In this document: piece after piece, positions 34,909 to 43,225 of the stretch
Numbering within the stretch: position 1 is the first letter of the stretch
How the letters are laid out: each line of letters opens with the position of its first letter
Position numbers and translations under genes: made by a program
Assembly (NCBI GenBank): GCA_036796215.1
Contig: DAIRDJ010000003.1
Coordinates: forward strand, 1-64,000
Reading direction: 5' to 3'
From: SLRI01 sp036796215
GTDB lineage: Bacteria > Pseudomonadota > Alphaproteobacteria > Geminicoccales > Geminicoccaceae
DNA length: 64,000 nucleotides
Notes under the pieces: model-generated
Database searches by the model: none
What the model saw: the letters and a program-made list of their open reading frames with translations, nothing else
What the model was told of the DNA's origin: nothing

Positions 34909-35619
34909 TTATGTAGGCGGGGCGTCGCCCTCGCACAAGCGCGCCACGGCCCGGATCAGCCCCATGGTCCCGGCATCGAGCCGGCCGTCGACCCCGGCCT
35001 GGCGCCAGTGCCGCTGGAAGGCGGCGATGATCTGGACGGGCTGGGTGTCGGGCAGATCGAAGCGGTAGCCGATCCGGGCGAGATCGGCCCGGGCGGCCGC
35101 CGGGTCGACCGCGACCGGATCGGAGGCGGTGGGCCAGATGCCGAGCCCGTGCCGGGCGAGGGCGGCCCAGGGGAAGAGCTCGCCCGGATCGATCTTGCGG
35201 GCCGGTGCGACGTCGCTGTGGCCGATGACCGCGCTGGGCGGCAGGCCGTGGCGGGCGACGATGCCGGAGGCGAGCTCGATCAGGGCATCGATCTGCGCCG
35301 GCGGGAAGGGCCGATAGCCCCAGTCGTGGCCCGGATTGACGAGCTCGATGCCGATCGACTGGCCGTTGACGTCGTCGATGTCCCGCCAGCCGCCAACGCC
35401 CGCATGCCAGGCGCGCCGTTCCTCGGGCACGAGGGCGAGGACCTTGCCGTCCTCGTCGACGACGTAGTGCGCGCTGACCTTGGCCGCGGGGTCCGAGAGC
35501 CGCGCGATCGCCGCCTCGGCCGAGGCCATGCCGGTATAGTGCAGGATCACGAGCGCCGGACGGACGCCCGGTGACCGCGCGTCGTGGTTGGGCGAGGGGC
35601 GGTCGGGTGGTCGGGGCAT
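34909..35619 (-). CDS. N-acetylmuramoyl-L-alanine amidase, AmpD/AmiD-like (amidase_2) with C-terminal peptidoglycan-binding-like region
   Basis: A protein of 236 residues. The amidase_2 zinc site is visible: H27 in LVILHYTGM, and a His and Asp in the late GHSDVAPARKIDPGELFPW motif. The segment HYVVDEDGKVLALVPE and AWHAGVGGW are typical. The last 60 residues resemble a peptidoglycan-binding domain (FQRHWRQAGVDGRLDAGTMGLI). No signal peptide or lipobox is evident, so it is probably cytoplasmic and cleaves anhydro-muropeptides during wall recycling, as AmpD does. Its length and extra domain are closer to AmiD. The stop codon lies within the rnpB promoter. Confidence 0.88.
   Translation of the reverse strand: MPRPPDRPSPNHDARSPGVRPALVILHYTGMASAEAAIARLSDPAAKVSAHYVVDEDGKVLALVPEERRAWHAGVGGWRDIDDVNGQSIGIELVNPGHDWGYRPFPPAQIDALIELASGIVARHGLPPSAVIGHSDVAPARKIDPGELFPWAALARHGLGIWPTASDPVAVDPAAARADLARIGYRFDLPDTQPVQIIAAFQRHWRQAGVDGRLDAGTMGLIRAVARLCEGDAPPT
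34910..34938 (-). promoter_or_regulatory. Promoter of rnpB, overlapping the amidase stop codon
   Basis: TTGTGC (34938-34933), a 17-bp spacer and TACATA (34915-34910) on the minus strand place the -10 box seven bases before the predicted rnpB 5' end at 34902. The -10 spans the final codons and TAA stop of the amidase gene, so the promoter is embedded in coding sequence. Confidence 0.6.
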
Positions 35620-35663
35620 GCTGCCGGCCTCGTGATGGTGCGATCGGCTGGCCGTGCCGGTCG

Positions 35664-38600
35664 CTACGCCGCCGGCTCCTCGACGGTCGCCACCTGCGGC
35701 CCGCGAACCCGCTCGCGCAGCGTCTGCACGAAGACGTAGAGCGGCGGGATGACGAAGATGCCGAGGAAGGTTGCGGCCAGCATGCCACCCAGGACGACGA
35801 TGCCGAGCGAGACCTGGCTCGCGGCACCGGCACCCGAGGCGAAGACCAGCGGCATGATGCCGAGGATGAAGCTGAAGGCGGTCATCAGGACGGCGCGGTA
35901 GCGGATGCGCGCAGCACTGGCGGCGGCTTCCTGGATCGGCTTGCCCTCCTCGCGCAGCTGCTTGGCGAACTCGACGATGAGGATCGCGTTCTTGCTGGCG
36001 AGGCCGATCAGCATGACGAGGCCGATCTGGGTGTAGATGTTGTTGTCGAGACCGACGAGCCAGGTCAGCGCCAGGCCGCCGGTGCCGGCGATCACCACCG
36101 AAAGAATCACCGAGAGCGGCACGGACCAGCTCTCGTACTGGGCCACGAGAAAGAGAAAGACGAAGACGAGAGCGAGCGCCAGGACAATGGCCGCCTCGCC
36201 GCCGGCCTGCACCTCCTGGAAGGTGGTGCCGGACCATTCGACCGCGAAGCCGGACGGCAAAGCCTCGGCCTCGAGCTGGCGCAGGGCCGCGATCCCGTCG
36301 CCGGTGCTGCCCGCCGGGGTGACATTGACGCTGGCGGCGCGGAAGAGATTGAAGCGGCGCGTGCTGTCGGGGCCGAGGATCGGCCGTATGGTGACCAGCG
36401 ACTGCACCGGCACCATCTCGCCGAAAGTGTTCCGGACGTGCAGCTTGTTGATGTCGGCGGGCTCCATCCGGAACGGTGCATCGGCCTGGAGGAAGACGTT
36501 GTAGGTACGGCCGAAGAGGTTGAAGTCGTTGACGTAGAACGAGCCGAGATTGGCCTGCAGCGTGGTGAACAGATCGGAGACCCGAACCCCCAGCGTCTCC
36601 GCCTTCTCGCGGTCGATCTCGAGGAACAGCTGCGGCGTCCTGGCGCTGAAGGTCGAAAACGCGCGGGCGATCGCCGGATCCTGGTTGGTGTTGATCAAGA
36701 AGCCCTGCAGCACCTGGGCGAGCTCCTCGGGTGGCCGGCCGCCGAGGTCGACCAGCTCCATCTCGATGCCGCCGGCCGTGCCCAGACCCGAGATCGGAGG
36801 CGCCGGGAAGGCGAAGATCGTCGCTTGCGGGATGGCGAAGAGCTGCGGCTGCAACCGGGCGATCACCCCGCCCACGCTCTGCGAGGGGTCCGGGCGGTCG
36901 TCCCAGTCCTCGAGAATGACGATCGCCAGTCCGCTGCTCGAGCGAATGCCGCCCAGGAGGCTGAAGCCCGAGACGGTGAGCGCGTGAGCGACGTCCGGAT
37001 CGGCCTCGAGCAAGGCTTGCACCTGTTCGAGCACCGCATCGGTGCGGGCGACCGAGGCGGCATCAGGCAATGTGACATCGATGAAGAAGTAGCCGTTGTC
37101 CTCGAACGGAATGAAGCCCGTGGGCACGTTGCGGAACAACCAGGCACCCGCCCCCGCCGCCACGGCGATGGCGAGCACGGCGACGATCGATACCCGGCCG
37201 AGGGCGGCGACACCGCGGGCGTAGCCGTTGCGGGTCACGTCGAGGAAGTTGAAGAACCAGCGCAGTGGGCCACGCGGCTCGCGCGACGGGCGGAGCAGCA
37301 GGCCGCAGAGCGCCGGGCTCAGGGTGAGGGCGATGAGCGAGGAGAGGGTCACGGCGACGGAGATGGTCACCGCGAACTGCAGATAGAGCTGGCCGGTGAT
37401 GCCGGGGAGGAACGCGGTCGGCACGAAAACGGCGTAGAGCACGAGGGTCGTGGCGATCACCGGCCCGGTGACCTGCTCCATCGCCCGCTGGGCGGCCGTC
37501 TTGGCGTCGAGCTTCTCCTCGTCGATCAGCCGCTGCGTGTTCTCGACGACGACGATGGCATCGTCGACCACGATGCCGATGGCGAGGATGACGGCAAAGA
37601 GCGAGACGGTGTTGATCGTCAGCCCGGCAGCCAGGAGCACCGCGAAGGTGCCGATGATCGAGCCCGGAATGGCCAGCACGGGCACCAGCGTCGACCGCCA
37701 GTCGCCGAGAAAGAGATAAGTGACGGCGATGACCAGGGCCAAGGCCTGCAAAAGCGTGATGACCACGTTGCGCATGCTGATGCGCACGAAATCGGTGGTG
37801 TCGTAGTAGATGTCGTATTCGAGGTCTTGCGGGAACCGCTCGGCCAGTCGCTCGAGCGTCGCATAGACCTGATCCGCGGTCGCGAGCGCATTGGCGCCGG
37901 GCGAGAGATAGATGCCGAGCAACGCCGTGGGCGCGCCGTCGACCCAGGCGTTGGCGTCGTAGGTCTGGGCACCGAGCTCGATCCGCGAGAGATCGCCGAG
38001 CCGGATGATCGAGCCGTCGGGGTTGGTGCGCACGACGATGCGCTCGAACTCGGCGACGTCGCTCAGCCGACCTTGCGCCTGCAGCGTATAGGTGAAGGCG
38101 CGGCCCTCGTTGTCCGGCGGAGCACCCAGCCGGCCGACGGCAGCCTGCAGGTTCTGCCGGCGGATCGCGTCCACCACCTCGGCCTCGCTGATCCCGAGTG
38201 CCGTCATCACCTGCGGATCGAGCCAGATCCGCATCGCGTAGTCCAAGAGGCCGAGCTGGCTGGCGTCGCCGACACCGGGCAGGCGGGAGATCGGATCGCG
38301 GAGATTGATCTCCATGTAGTTGGAGAGGAACAGGCGATCGAAGGTGCCGTTCGGCGAGAGCAGATTGACGACGAGCAGCATGTTGGTGGACTGCTTGCGC
38401 GTCGACACACCCTGGGCCGTGACCTCGGGTGGCAGGCTCGGCAGCGCCAGGGCGACGCGGTTCTGCACATTGACCGCGGCGATGTCGGGATCGGTGCCGA
38501 CGGCGAAGGTGACGTTGAGCTCGTAGCCGCCGGCATTGTCGCTGGTCGACGTCATGTAGAGCATGTTGTCGACGCCGTTGACCTCGGCCTCGATGGGTGC

Positions 38601-38789
38601 CGCGACGGTTTCGGCGATGACCTCCGCACTGGCACCCGGGTAGCGGGCCGTGACCTGCACCTGCGGCGGCACGATGTCCGGAAACTGGGCGACCGGCAGC
38701 ACCTGGATGGCGATCGCACCGGCGATGATGATGATCACCGAGATCACCATCGCAAAGCGGGTGCGGGTGATGAAGAAGGCCGAGAACAC
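35664..38789 (-). CDS. RND efflux transporter permease, HAE1/AcrB-MexF type
   Basis: Inner-membrane proton-driven multidrug pump (1041 residues). Typical topology: one N-terminal helix, a large periplasmic loop, helices 2-6, helix 7, a second large loop, and the remaining helices. Family motifs are seen: GAIAIQVLPVAQFPDIVPP near the N-terminus and the helix-4 proton-relay aspartates in AIGIVVDDAIVVVEN. The start is GTG at 38789, preceded by GGGAGC with a 7-nt spacer. It is coupled to the adaptor gene (gap 4 bp). No outer-membrane TolC-like gene or adjacent TetR-type regulator is present, so the third component must be elsewhere. Confidence 0.95.
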   Translation of the reverse strand: MFSAFFITRTRFAMVISVIIIIAGAIAIQVLPVAQFPDIVPPQVQVTARYPGASAEVIAETVAAPIEAEVNGVDNMLYMTSTSDNAGGYELNVTFAVGTDPDIAAVNVQNRVALALPSLPPEVTAQGVSTRKQSTNMLLVVNLLSPNGTFDRLFLSNYMEINLRDPISRLPGVGDASQLGLLDYAMRIWLDPQVMTALGISEAEVVDAIRRQNLQAAVGRLGAPPDNEGRAFTYTLQAQGRLSDVAEFERIVVRTNPDGSIIRLGDLSRIELGAQTYDANAWVDGAPTALLGIYLSPGANALATADQVYATLERLAERFPQDLEYDIYYDTTDFVRISMRNVVITLLQALALVIAVTYLFLGDWRSTLVPVLAIPGSIIGTFAVLLAAGLTINTVSLFAVILAIGIVVDDAIVVVENTQRLIDEEKLDAKTAAQRAMEQVTGPVIATTLVLYAVFVPTAFLPGITGQLYLQFAVTISVAVTLSSLIALTLSPALCGLLLRPSREPRGPLRWFFNFLDVTRNGYARGVAALGRVSIVAVLAIAVAAGAGAWLFRNVPTGFIPFEDNGYFFIDVTLPDAASVARTDAVLEQVQALLEADPDVAHALTVSGFSLLGGIRSSSGLAIVILEDWDDRPDPSQSVGGVIARLQPQLFAIPQATIFAFPAPPISGLGTAGGIEMELVDLGGRPPEELAQVLQGFLINTNQDPAIARAFSTFSARTPQLFLEIDREKAETLGVRVSDLFTTLQANLGSFYVNDFNLFGRTYNVFLQADAPFRMEPADINKLHVRNTFGEMVPVQSLVTIRPILGPDSTRRFNLFRAASVNVTPAGSTGDGIAALRQLEAEALPSGFAVEWSGTTFQEVQAGGEAAIVLALALVFVFLFLVAQYESWSVPLSVILSVVIAGTGGLALTWLVGLDNNIYTQIGLVMLIGLASKNAILIVEFAKQLREEGKPIQEAAASAARIRYRAVLMTAFSFILGIMPLVFASGAGAASQVSLGIVVLGGMLAATFLGIFVIPPLYVFVQTLRERVRGPQVATVEEPAA

Positions 38790-38793
38790 GGTC

Positions 38794-39909
38794 TCAGCTC
38801 CCGAACACGGCTTCGGACGCCACCGGCTCGACGGTCATGCCGGGCCGCGCCTTCTGCAGCCCGTCGACGATCACGGTCTGGCCGAGCTCCAGGCCGCCCT
38901 CGACGATCCAGTCGGTGTCGACCCGCTCGCCCATGGTGACCCGGGTGATCTGCACGACGTTGTTCGCGTCGAGTGTCAGGACCATGCGGCCGGCCTGGTC
39001 CTGCTGGACCGCGATCTGCGGGATGACCATGGCGGTCTCGGGCTGGACCGAGCGAATGGTGACGGTGACGAACTGGCCGGGAATCAGCAACTCGTCGGCA
39101 TTGGGGAATTCGGCCCGGACCCGGACGGTGTCGGTGGTGGCGTCGACCTGCGGGTCGATGAAGGCGAAGCGGCCGGGCTCGTCGAGTTCGCTGCCGTCGG
39201 CGAGCCGGACATAGGGGCGGTACTGGCTGGTCGGGTCCTCGGCGCGGCGGACGGCGATCATCGCCCGGTCGGTGACCGGGATGGTGACGAAGATGGGATC
39301 GAGGCTGACCAGCCGGGCCAAGGGCCCCGAGGCCGGACCGACCACGGCGCCCTCGGCGAAGGCGGCGCGGCCGATCCGGCCGGTGAAGGGGGCCTTGATC
39401 TCGGTGTAGCCGAGGTCGATCAGCGCCCGGTCGAGGGCGGCCCTGGCGCCGTCGCGGTTGGCCAGGGCCTCGCCTTCGGCCGCCAGCAGCTCGTCGAGCC
39501 GGGCCTGGGGCTGGGCCTCGCGGCGGACCAGGGGCTCCATGCGCTGGCGCTGCTGGGTGGCGTTGACCAGGGTCGCCTCGGTGCGCGCGAGCTCGGCCCG
39601 TCTCGCGGCGACGGCGGCCTCGTAGGGGCCGGGCTCGATGCGAAAGAGGAGGTCGCCTTGTTGGACAGTGGCCCCTTCCTCGAAATTGCGGCCGACGAGA
39701 AAGCCGGTGACCCGGGCCTCGAGGTCGACACTGTCGATCGCCTCGACGCGGGCGACGAAATCGAAGGCGGGGGTCACCTCGCGGTTCATGGCGGGTGCGA
39801 CGCCCACCGAGGGCAGTGGTGTCGCGGCTGCCGCGCTGTCCTCGGCCTGATCGCAGGCGGCGAGACCAAAAGCGAGCCCTGTCAGGAAAATAACGAGCAA
39901 GTGCCGCAT
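38794..39909 (-). CDS. RND efflux periplasmic adaptor (membrane fusion protein), lipoprotein
   Basis: Adaptor of the tripartite pump (371 residues). The signal peptide ends with a lipobox (LAAC, Cys19), so it is probably lipid-anchored in the inner membrane. It has a lipoyl-like half (VDLEARVTGFLVGRNFEEGA), a helical hairpin (about residues 100-155), a second lipoyl half (YTEIKAPFTGRIG), then beta-barrel and membrane-proximal domains. The ATG at 39909 is preceded by AGGAGTTATT. A hairpin followed by a T-rich stretch lies just upstream of the ribosome-binding site. Confidence 0.93.
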   Translation of the reverse strand: MRHLLVIFLTGLAFGLAACDQAEDSAAAATPLPSVGVAPAMNREVTPAFDFVARVEAIDSVDLEARVTGFLVGRNFEEGATVQQGDLLFRIEPGPYEAAVAARRAELARTEATLVNATQQRQRMEPLVRREAQPQARLDELLAAEGEALANRDGARAALDRALIDLGYTEIKAPFTGRIGRAAFAEGAVVGPASGPLARLVSLDPIFVTIPVTDRAMIAVRRAEDPTSQYRPYVRLADGSELDEPGRFAFIDPQVDATTDTVRVRAEFPNADELLIPGQFVTVTIRSVQPETAMVIPQIAVQQDQAGRMVLTLDANNVVQITRVTMGERVDTDWIVEGGLELGQTVIVDGLQKARPGMTVEPVASEAVFGS

Positions 39910-39926
39910 AATAACTCCTGAAAACA

Positions 39927-39956
39927 ACGGCCTTCTGGGCACTTCTAGCTGGCCGT
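39927..39956 (-). terminator. Hairpin upstream of the efflux adaptor gene
   Basis: ACGGCC (39956-39951) and GGCCGT (39932-39927) form a 6-bp stem with an 18-nt loop, followed on the minus strand by TGTTTTC and then the adaptor ribosome-binding site. It could end transcription from the sigma/anti-sigma operon or attenuate the pump genes. Confidence 0.35.
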
Positions 39957-40003
39957 CCGTTGCCGCGAAAGCGTCATCTCTGCGGCGCAATGAACGGCAC
40001 CGC

Positions 40004-40726
40004 TCAGCGTGGCAGGCGGGCGAAGCCCTTGACCAGGATGGGGCCCGTCGGGCGGCCGGTGGGCGAGCCGCCGGCCTCCTCGATCGTGATCTCGTAGAGC
40101 TGGTCGGGGCCGGGCGGCGGCAGCTCCGGGCCGCGGAGAATGGTGGTCTCGCCTTCGGGCAGGAGGCCCAGCGAGACGGGCCCCAGCTCCGCCGAGGGCA
40201 GCGTCCAGACCTGCATCGTACGGCCTTGGGGGACATCGAAGTCGGTGAGCAGGGTGACGCGCGCCCGGGCATCGCCGAAGTCCTCGACGATGGCGAGCGC
40301 GTTGCCCTCCTCGTCGAGGAGGACCGCGATCACCTGGGGCTGGACCTCGCGTGTCACCGACCAGCCCAGTGCCAGGGCGAGCAGCAGGCAGGCGGCGAGC
40401 GCCCCCGTGGCGAGCCCGCGCCAGCGGCTAAGCGCATTGTCGTTCGCGGCAGCGGCCGGCGGCGCGGCCACGCGTGCCGGAGCGGTGGTCGGCTCGGCCG
40501 GCACCGTCTCGAGGCGGCTCGCGATCTGTTGCCAGAGCTCGGGCCGGACTGGCGCTGCCCCTGCGGTCAGGTCGAGCTCGAGGAAGCGATCGCGGCTGCG
40601 GCCGATCGCCAGGCGCAGCGCCGGATCGGTGGCGAGCCGGGTCGTCACTTCGCGCTCCTCGGCCGGGTCCAGGAGGCCCAGTACGTATTCGTCCGCCAGC
40701 TCGTCGAGGGGGCGCTCGTCCATCAT
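40004..40726 (-). CDS. Anti-sigma factor, RskA/zinc-independent type
   Basis: A membrane anti-sigma factor (240 residues). The N-terminal cytoplasmic region (LADEYVLGLLDPAEEREV) is the anti-sigma domain. One transmembrane helix follows (about residues 105-125, ATGALAACLLLALALGW), then a periplasmic RskA domain ending with QLYEITIEEAGGSPTG. There is no HxxxCxxC zinc motif. It holds the adjacent ECF sigma factor inactive until a signal triggers proteolysis, as known for RskA. The ATG at 40726 overlaps the sigma stop (ATGA); a GTG three codons upstream is less likely. Confidence 0.9.
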   Translation of the reverse strand: MMDERPLDELADEYVLGLLDPAEEREVTTRLATDPALRLAIGRSRDRFLELDLTAGAAPVRPELWQQIASRLETVPAEPTTAPARVAAPPAAAANDNALSRWRGLATGALAACLLLALALGWSVTREVQPQVIAVLLDEEGNALAIVEDFGDARARVTLLTDFDVPQGRTMQVWTLPSAELGPVSLGLLPEGETTILRGPELPPPGPDQLYEITIEEAGGSPTGRPTGPILVKGFARLPR

Positions 40727-41274
40727 GCCATGCACTCCCGGAGTGCTGCGAGGCCGCGGCGGATCCAGGCCTTGGCGGTGCCGAGCGGCACGCGGAGGCG
40801 GCCGGCGATCTCGCCGTGGGTGTAGCCGGAGACGTAGGCCATCAGGATGCCCCGGCGCTTGGCCGCATCGAGGGTGTCGAGGCAGGCGCGCAGGCGGCTC
40901 TCCTGGCCAAGGCGATGGAACGCGGCGATGCCCTCCTCGGCCGCCGCCGCCTCGGCGAGACCTGAAGCGTCGCCATCGGGTGCCACAGCCTCCAGCCTGC
41001 CGTCGCGCAGCACGTTGAGGCAGCGATTGCGCACGATGGCGTAGATCCAGCCCCGCGCGGAGCCGGCGCCCCGGGTGAACTGGGAGGATTTCTGCCAGAT
41101 CTGCACGAAGGCGTCCTGGACGACCTCCTCGGCGAGGTCGCGGCGGCGGAGGATGCGCTGGGCCACAGCCACCAGGCGCGGGCCTTCCAGCTCGAAGATC
41201 AGCCTGAGCGCCTCGCTGTCCCGCCCGGCGCAGCGGGCCAGTGCCTCGGCGAGGCGGGCGTTGTCGTCCTGCAT
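40723..41274 (-). CDS. ECF RNA polymerase sigma factor
   Basis: A sigma factor of 183 residues. Region 2 (about 25-90) contains RDLAEEVVQDAFVQIWQKS and the RGWIYAIVRNRCLNVLR promoter-melting segment. Region 4 (about 125-175) ends with a helix-turn-helix (YTHGEIAGRLRVPLGTAKAW). It is co-encoded with an RskA-like anti-sigma factor, placing it near the SigK-type ECF groups. The start ATG at 41274 lies at the edge of a 225-bp divergent region shared with the secreted DUF4394 gene, a likely regulon member. Confidence 0.95.
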   Translation of the reverse strand: MQDDNARLAEALARCAGRDSEALRLIFELEGPRLVAVAQRILRRRDLAEEVVQDAFVQIWQKSSQFTRGAGSARGWIYAIVRNRCLNVLRDGRLEAVAPDGDASGLAEAAAAEEGIAAFHRLGQESRLRACLDTLDAAKRRGILMAYVSGYTHGEIAGRLRVPLGTAKAWIRRGLAALRECMA

Positions 41275-41368
41275 CGATCGCTCTCGCCTTCCGCTGCGGC
41301 CGGGCCTCGTGCCAGCCGGTCGTGCGCTCTGCTTGCGGCAGCGAGGGTTTGTGTCACGCCACGCGCCG

Positions 41369-41413
41369 CTGCGTCCAGCGCGCAAAAAAATTTCGGCGCC
41401 CCTGCGTCCAGCG
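41369..41413 (+). promoter_or_regulatory. 12-bp direct repeat between ECF sigma and DUF4394 genes
   Basis: CTGCGTCCAGCG occurs twice on the plus strand, at 41369-41380 and 41402-41413, 33 bp apart. An A-tract (41383-41389) lies between the copies. The downstream copy is about 87 bp before the DUF4394 start, so one copy may contain an ECF-type -35 element. Two regulator sites are an alternative. The role is inferred from position only. Confidence 0.45.
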
Positions 41414-41499
41414 GCTGTCGCGACGTGTCGAAGGGATGACGACCACAGGCTCCGAGGCTCGCGTTGCGGCCTCGGCACGCCAAAAAAGGGAGACGTTGC

Positions 41500-42288
41500 A
41501 TGACACGACTGAAGACCCTGAGCCTGGCCGCAGGCGTTCTCGGCCTCGGTGCCACGACCGCCTTGGCCGCGCCCGTTGTCGGGCTCGTCGGCGACCGGAC
41601 GCTCGTGCTCTTCGATACGGACGACCCCGTGGTGAGTTGGACGATCGAGGTCGGCGGCGTCGAGCGCCTGGCCGGCATCGATCTTCGGCCCATCGACGGG
41701 ACGCTGATCGGCGTCACGACCGAGAGCGTGGTCGTCACCATCGACCTCGAGACCGGGGCTGCGAGCGAGCTCGCCACTATGGACACGCAGCTTACGATCG
41801 GTGACGCGCCGGTGATCGTGGACTTCAACCCGATGGCCGACCGGCTTCGCTACATGACCGGCACAACCAACCACCGGGTCGATGTCGACACCGGCGAGGT
41901 GACCGTGGACGGCAAGCTGGCTTTCGCCGACAGCGACATGCATGCCGGCGCGGTGCCGAACATCGTGGCGGCCGCCTACACCAACTCGCTCGGCAAGCCG
42001 GAAGCGACCGCGATGTACGACATCGACGCCGCGATCGGCGGCCTGATCCGCCAGGCCCCGCCCAATGACGGCACGCTGGTGGCGATCGGCGAGCTCGGCA
42101 TCGAGAATGCGGGCGAGGTCTACGCCTTCGACATCCACACCGACGAGGCGGGCACGAACACCGCCTGGCTGGTGAACGGCGGGGCGCTCTACGCGGTGGA
42201 CCTGGAGACGGGGGCGGCCACCAGGACCGGCGAGATCACGGGCACGGTGGAGGATATCCGCGACATCGCCGTCCTGCCGGCGATGTAG
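41500..42288 (+). CDS. Secreted DUF4394-domain protein
   Basis: A protein of 262 residues with a signal peptide (MTRLKTLSLAAGVLGLGATT then ALAA at the cleavage site, about residue 24). The mature part is a DUF4394-like repeat protein with beta-propeller-like segments (LAGIDLRPIDGTLIGVT, VDFNPMADRLRYMTGTTNHR, ALYAVDLETGAATRTG). DUF4394 has no established biochemical role. It is divergent from an ECF sigma/RskA operon, an association I recall from other genomes, so it may be a target or sensor of that system. The ATG at 41500 is preceded by a GGGAGA-like ribosome-binding site. Confidence 0.85.
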   Translation: MTRLKTLSLAAGVLGLGATTALAAPVVGLVGDRTLVLFDTDDPVVSWTIEVGGVERLAGIDLRPIDGTLIGVTTESVVVTIDLETGAASELATMDTQLTIGDAPVIVDFNPMADRLRYMTGTTNHRVDVDTGEVTVDGKLAFADSDMHAGAVPNIVAAAYTNSLGKPEATAMYDIDAAIGGLIRQAPPNDGTLVAIGELGIENAGEVYAFDIHTDEAGTNTAWLVNGGALYAVDLETGAATRTGEITGTVEDIRDIAVLPAM

Positions 42289-42347
42289 ATTTTCCGGGCC
42301 AGCGGGCGTCGGTCACGCGTCACCCCACCTGGCACGATGCCCACTCG

Positions 42348-42387
42348 CGTCCGCCCGCGCCCCGCCCTGGAGCCGCGCGGGCGGACG
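42348..42387. terminator. Bidirectional GC-rich hairpin between DUF4394 and prmC
   Basis: CGTCCGCCCGCG (42348-42359) and CGCGGGCGGACG (42376-42387) form a perfect 12-bp stem with a 16-nt loop. It sits between the convergent 3' ends of the DUF4394 gene and prmC. The plus-strand tail is T-rich (TCTATCTCTT) and the minus side is not, so it is strongest as a stop for the DUF4394 transcript. Confidence 0.6.
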
Positions 42388-42388
42388 T

Positions 42389-43225
42389 CTATCTCTTGCC
42401 GGTGACGGCGCGCGGCCGGTCGGCGAGGTCCGGCCGGACAGCGATCTCGCGAAAGCCGGCTCGCGCCAAGAGGGCATGCACGGCGTCGCCTTGACGGGCG
42501 CCGATCTCGAAGACGGCGAGCCCCCCCGGGGCGAGCGCCAGCCGGGCCGGCGCGGCGATCGCGCGGTAGGCGTCGAGGCCGTTCTGGCCGGCGATCAGCG
42601 CGCTTTCGGGCTCGTGGCGGGTTTCGGGATCGCGTGGCTCTTCCGGGGCGATATAGGGCGGGTTGGCAACGATGAGGTCGAACGGGCCCTGGACCGCGGC
42701 GAGCCAGTCGCCCTGGACGAGGAGTGCTCGATCCTCGAGGCCCAGGCGTTCCCGGTTGCGGGCAGCGTAGGCCAGGGCTGCCGTCGAGCGGTCGATGCCG
42801 ATGCCGGTGGCTGCCGGGTAGAGGGTGAGGAGCGTGAGCAGCAGGCAGCCGGTGCCGGTGCCGAGATCGAGGAGCCGCAAGGGTGCCTCGCGGTCGGCGA
42901 GCTCGGCCAGAACCACGTCGATGAGCGTCTCGGTCTCGGGGCGGGGCACCAGGACCCCCGGGCCGACCAGGAAGTCGAGGCCCCAGAACTCGCGGCGGCC
43001 GAGGAGGTAGGCCATGGGCTCCCTGGTGCCGCGGCGGCGGGCGAGGGCGAGCGCGGGTTCAGGATCGACCGCTTGGCCGGGGTCGCCGAGCTGGCGGGTC
43101 CGATCGAGGCCCGTCGCGTGCGCCACGATGAGCCGAGCCTCGGCACGGGCGCCCTCGATGCCGGCCGTCTTCAGCTGGCGGGCTACCGCATCGACCAGGG
43201 CAGCTACCGTCGCCGGCTCAGGCAA
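42389..43225 (-). CDS. prmC: Peptide chain release factor N5-glutamine methyltransferase
   Basis: Methylates the GGQ glutamine of release factors (278 residues). An N-terminal helical domain precedes the SAM-binding core (LLDLGTGTGCLLLTLL). The catalytic VANPPYIAP motif and the preceding VLVPRPETETLID segment are diagnostic. The start is TTG at 43225, overlapping the prfA stop by 8 bp. Co-transcription with its substrate gene prfA is the normal arrangement. Confidence 0.96.
   Translation of the reverse strand: MPEPATVAALVDAVARQLKTAGIEGARAEARLIVAHATGLDRTRQLGDPGQAVDPEPALALARRRGTREPMAYLLGRREFWGLDFLVGPGVLVPRPETETLIDVVLAELADREAPLRLLDLGTGTGCLLLTLLTLYPAATGIGIDRSTAALAYAARNRERLGLEDRALLVQGDWLAAVQGPFDLIVANPPYIAPEEPRDPETRHEPESALIAGQNGLDAYRAIAAPARLALAPGGLAVFEIGARQGDAVHALLARAGFREIAVRPDLADRPRAVTGKR

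Noticed and set aside
35571..38939. A continuous 1122-codon plus-strand frame opposite the RND permease
   Set aside because: It lies antisense to a well-conserved pump and its translation is low-complexity, rich in Asp, Gly, Arg and Glu with no known domain. Such frames arise from the third-position GC bias of the real gene.
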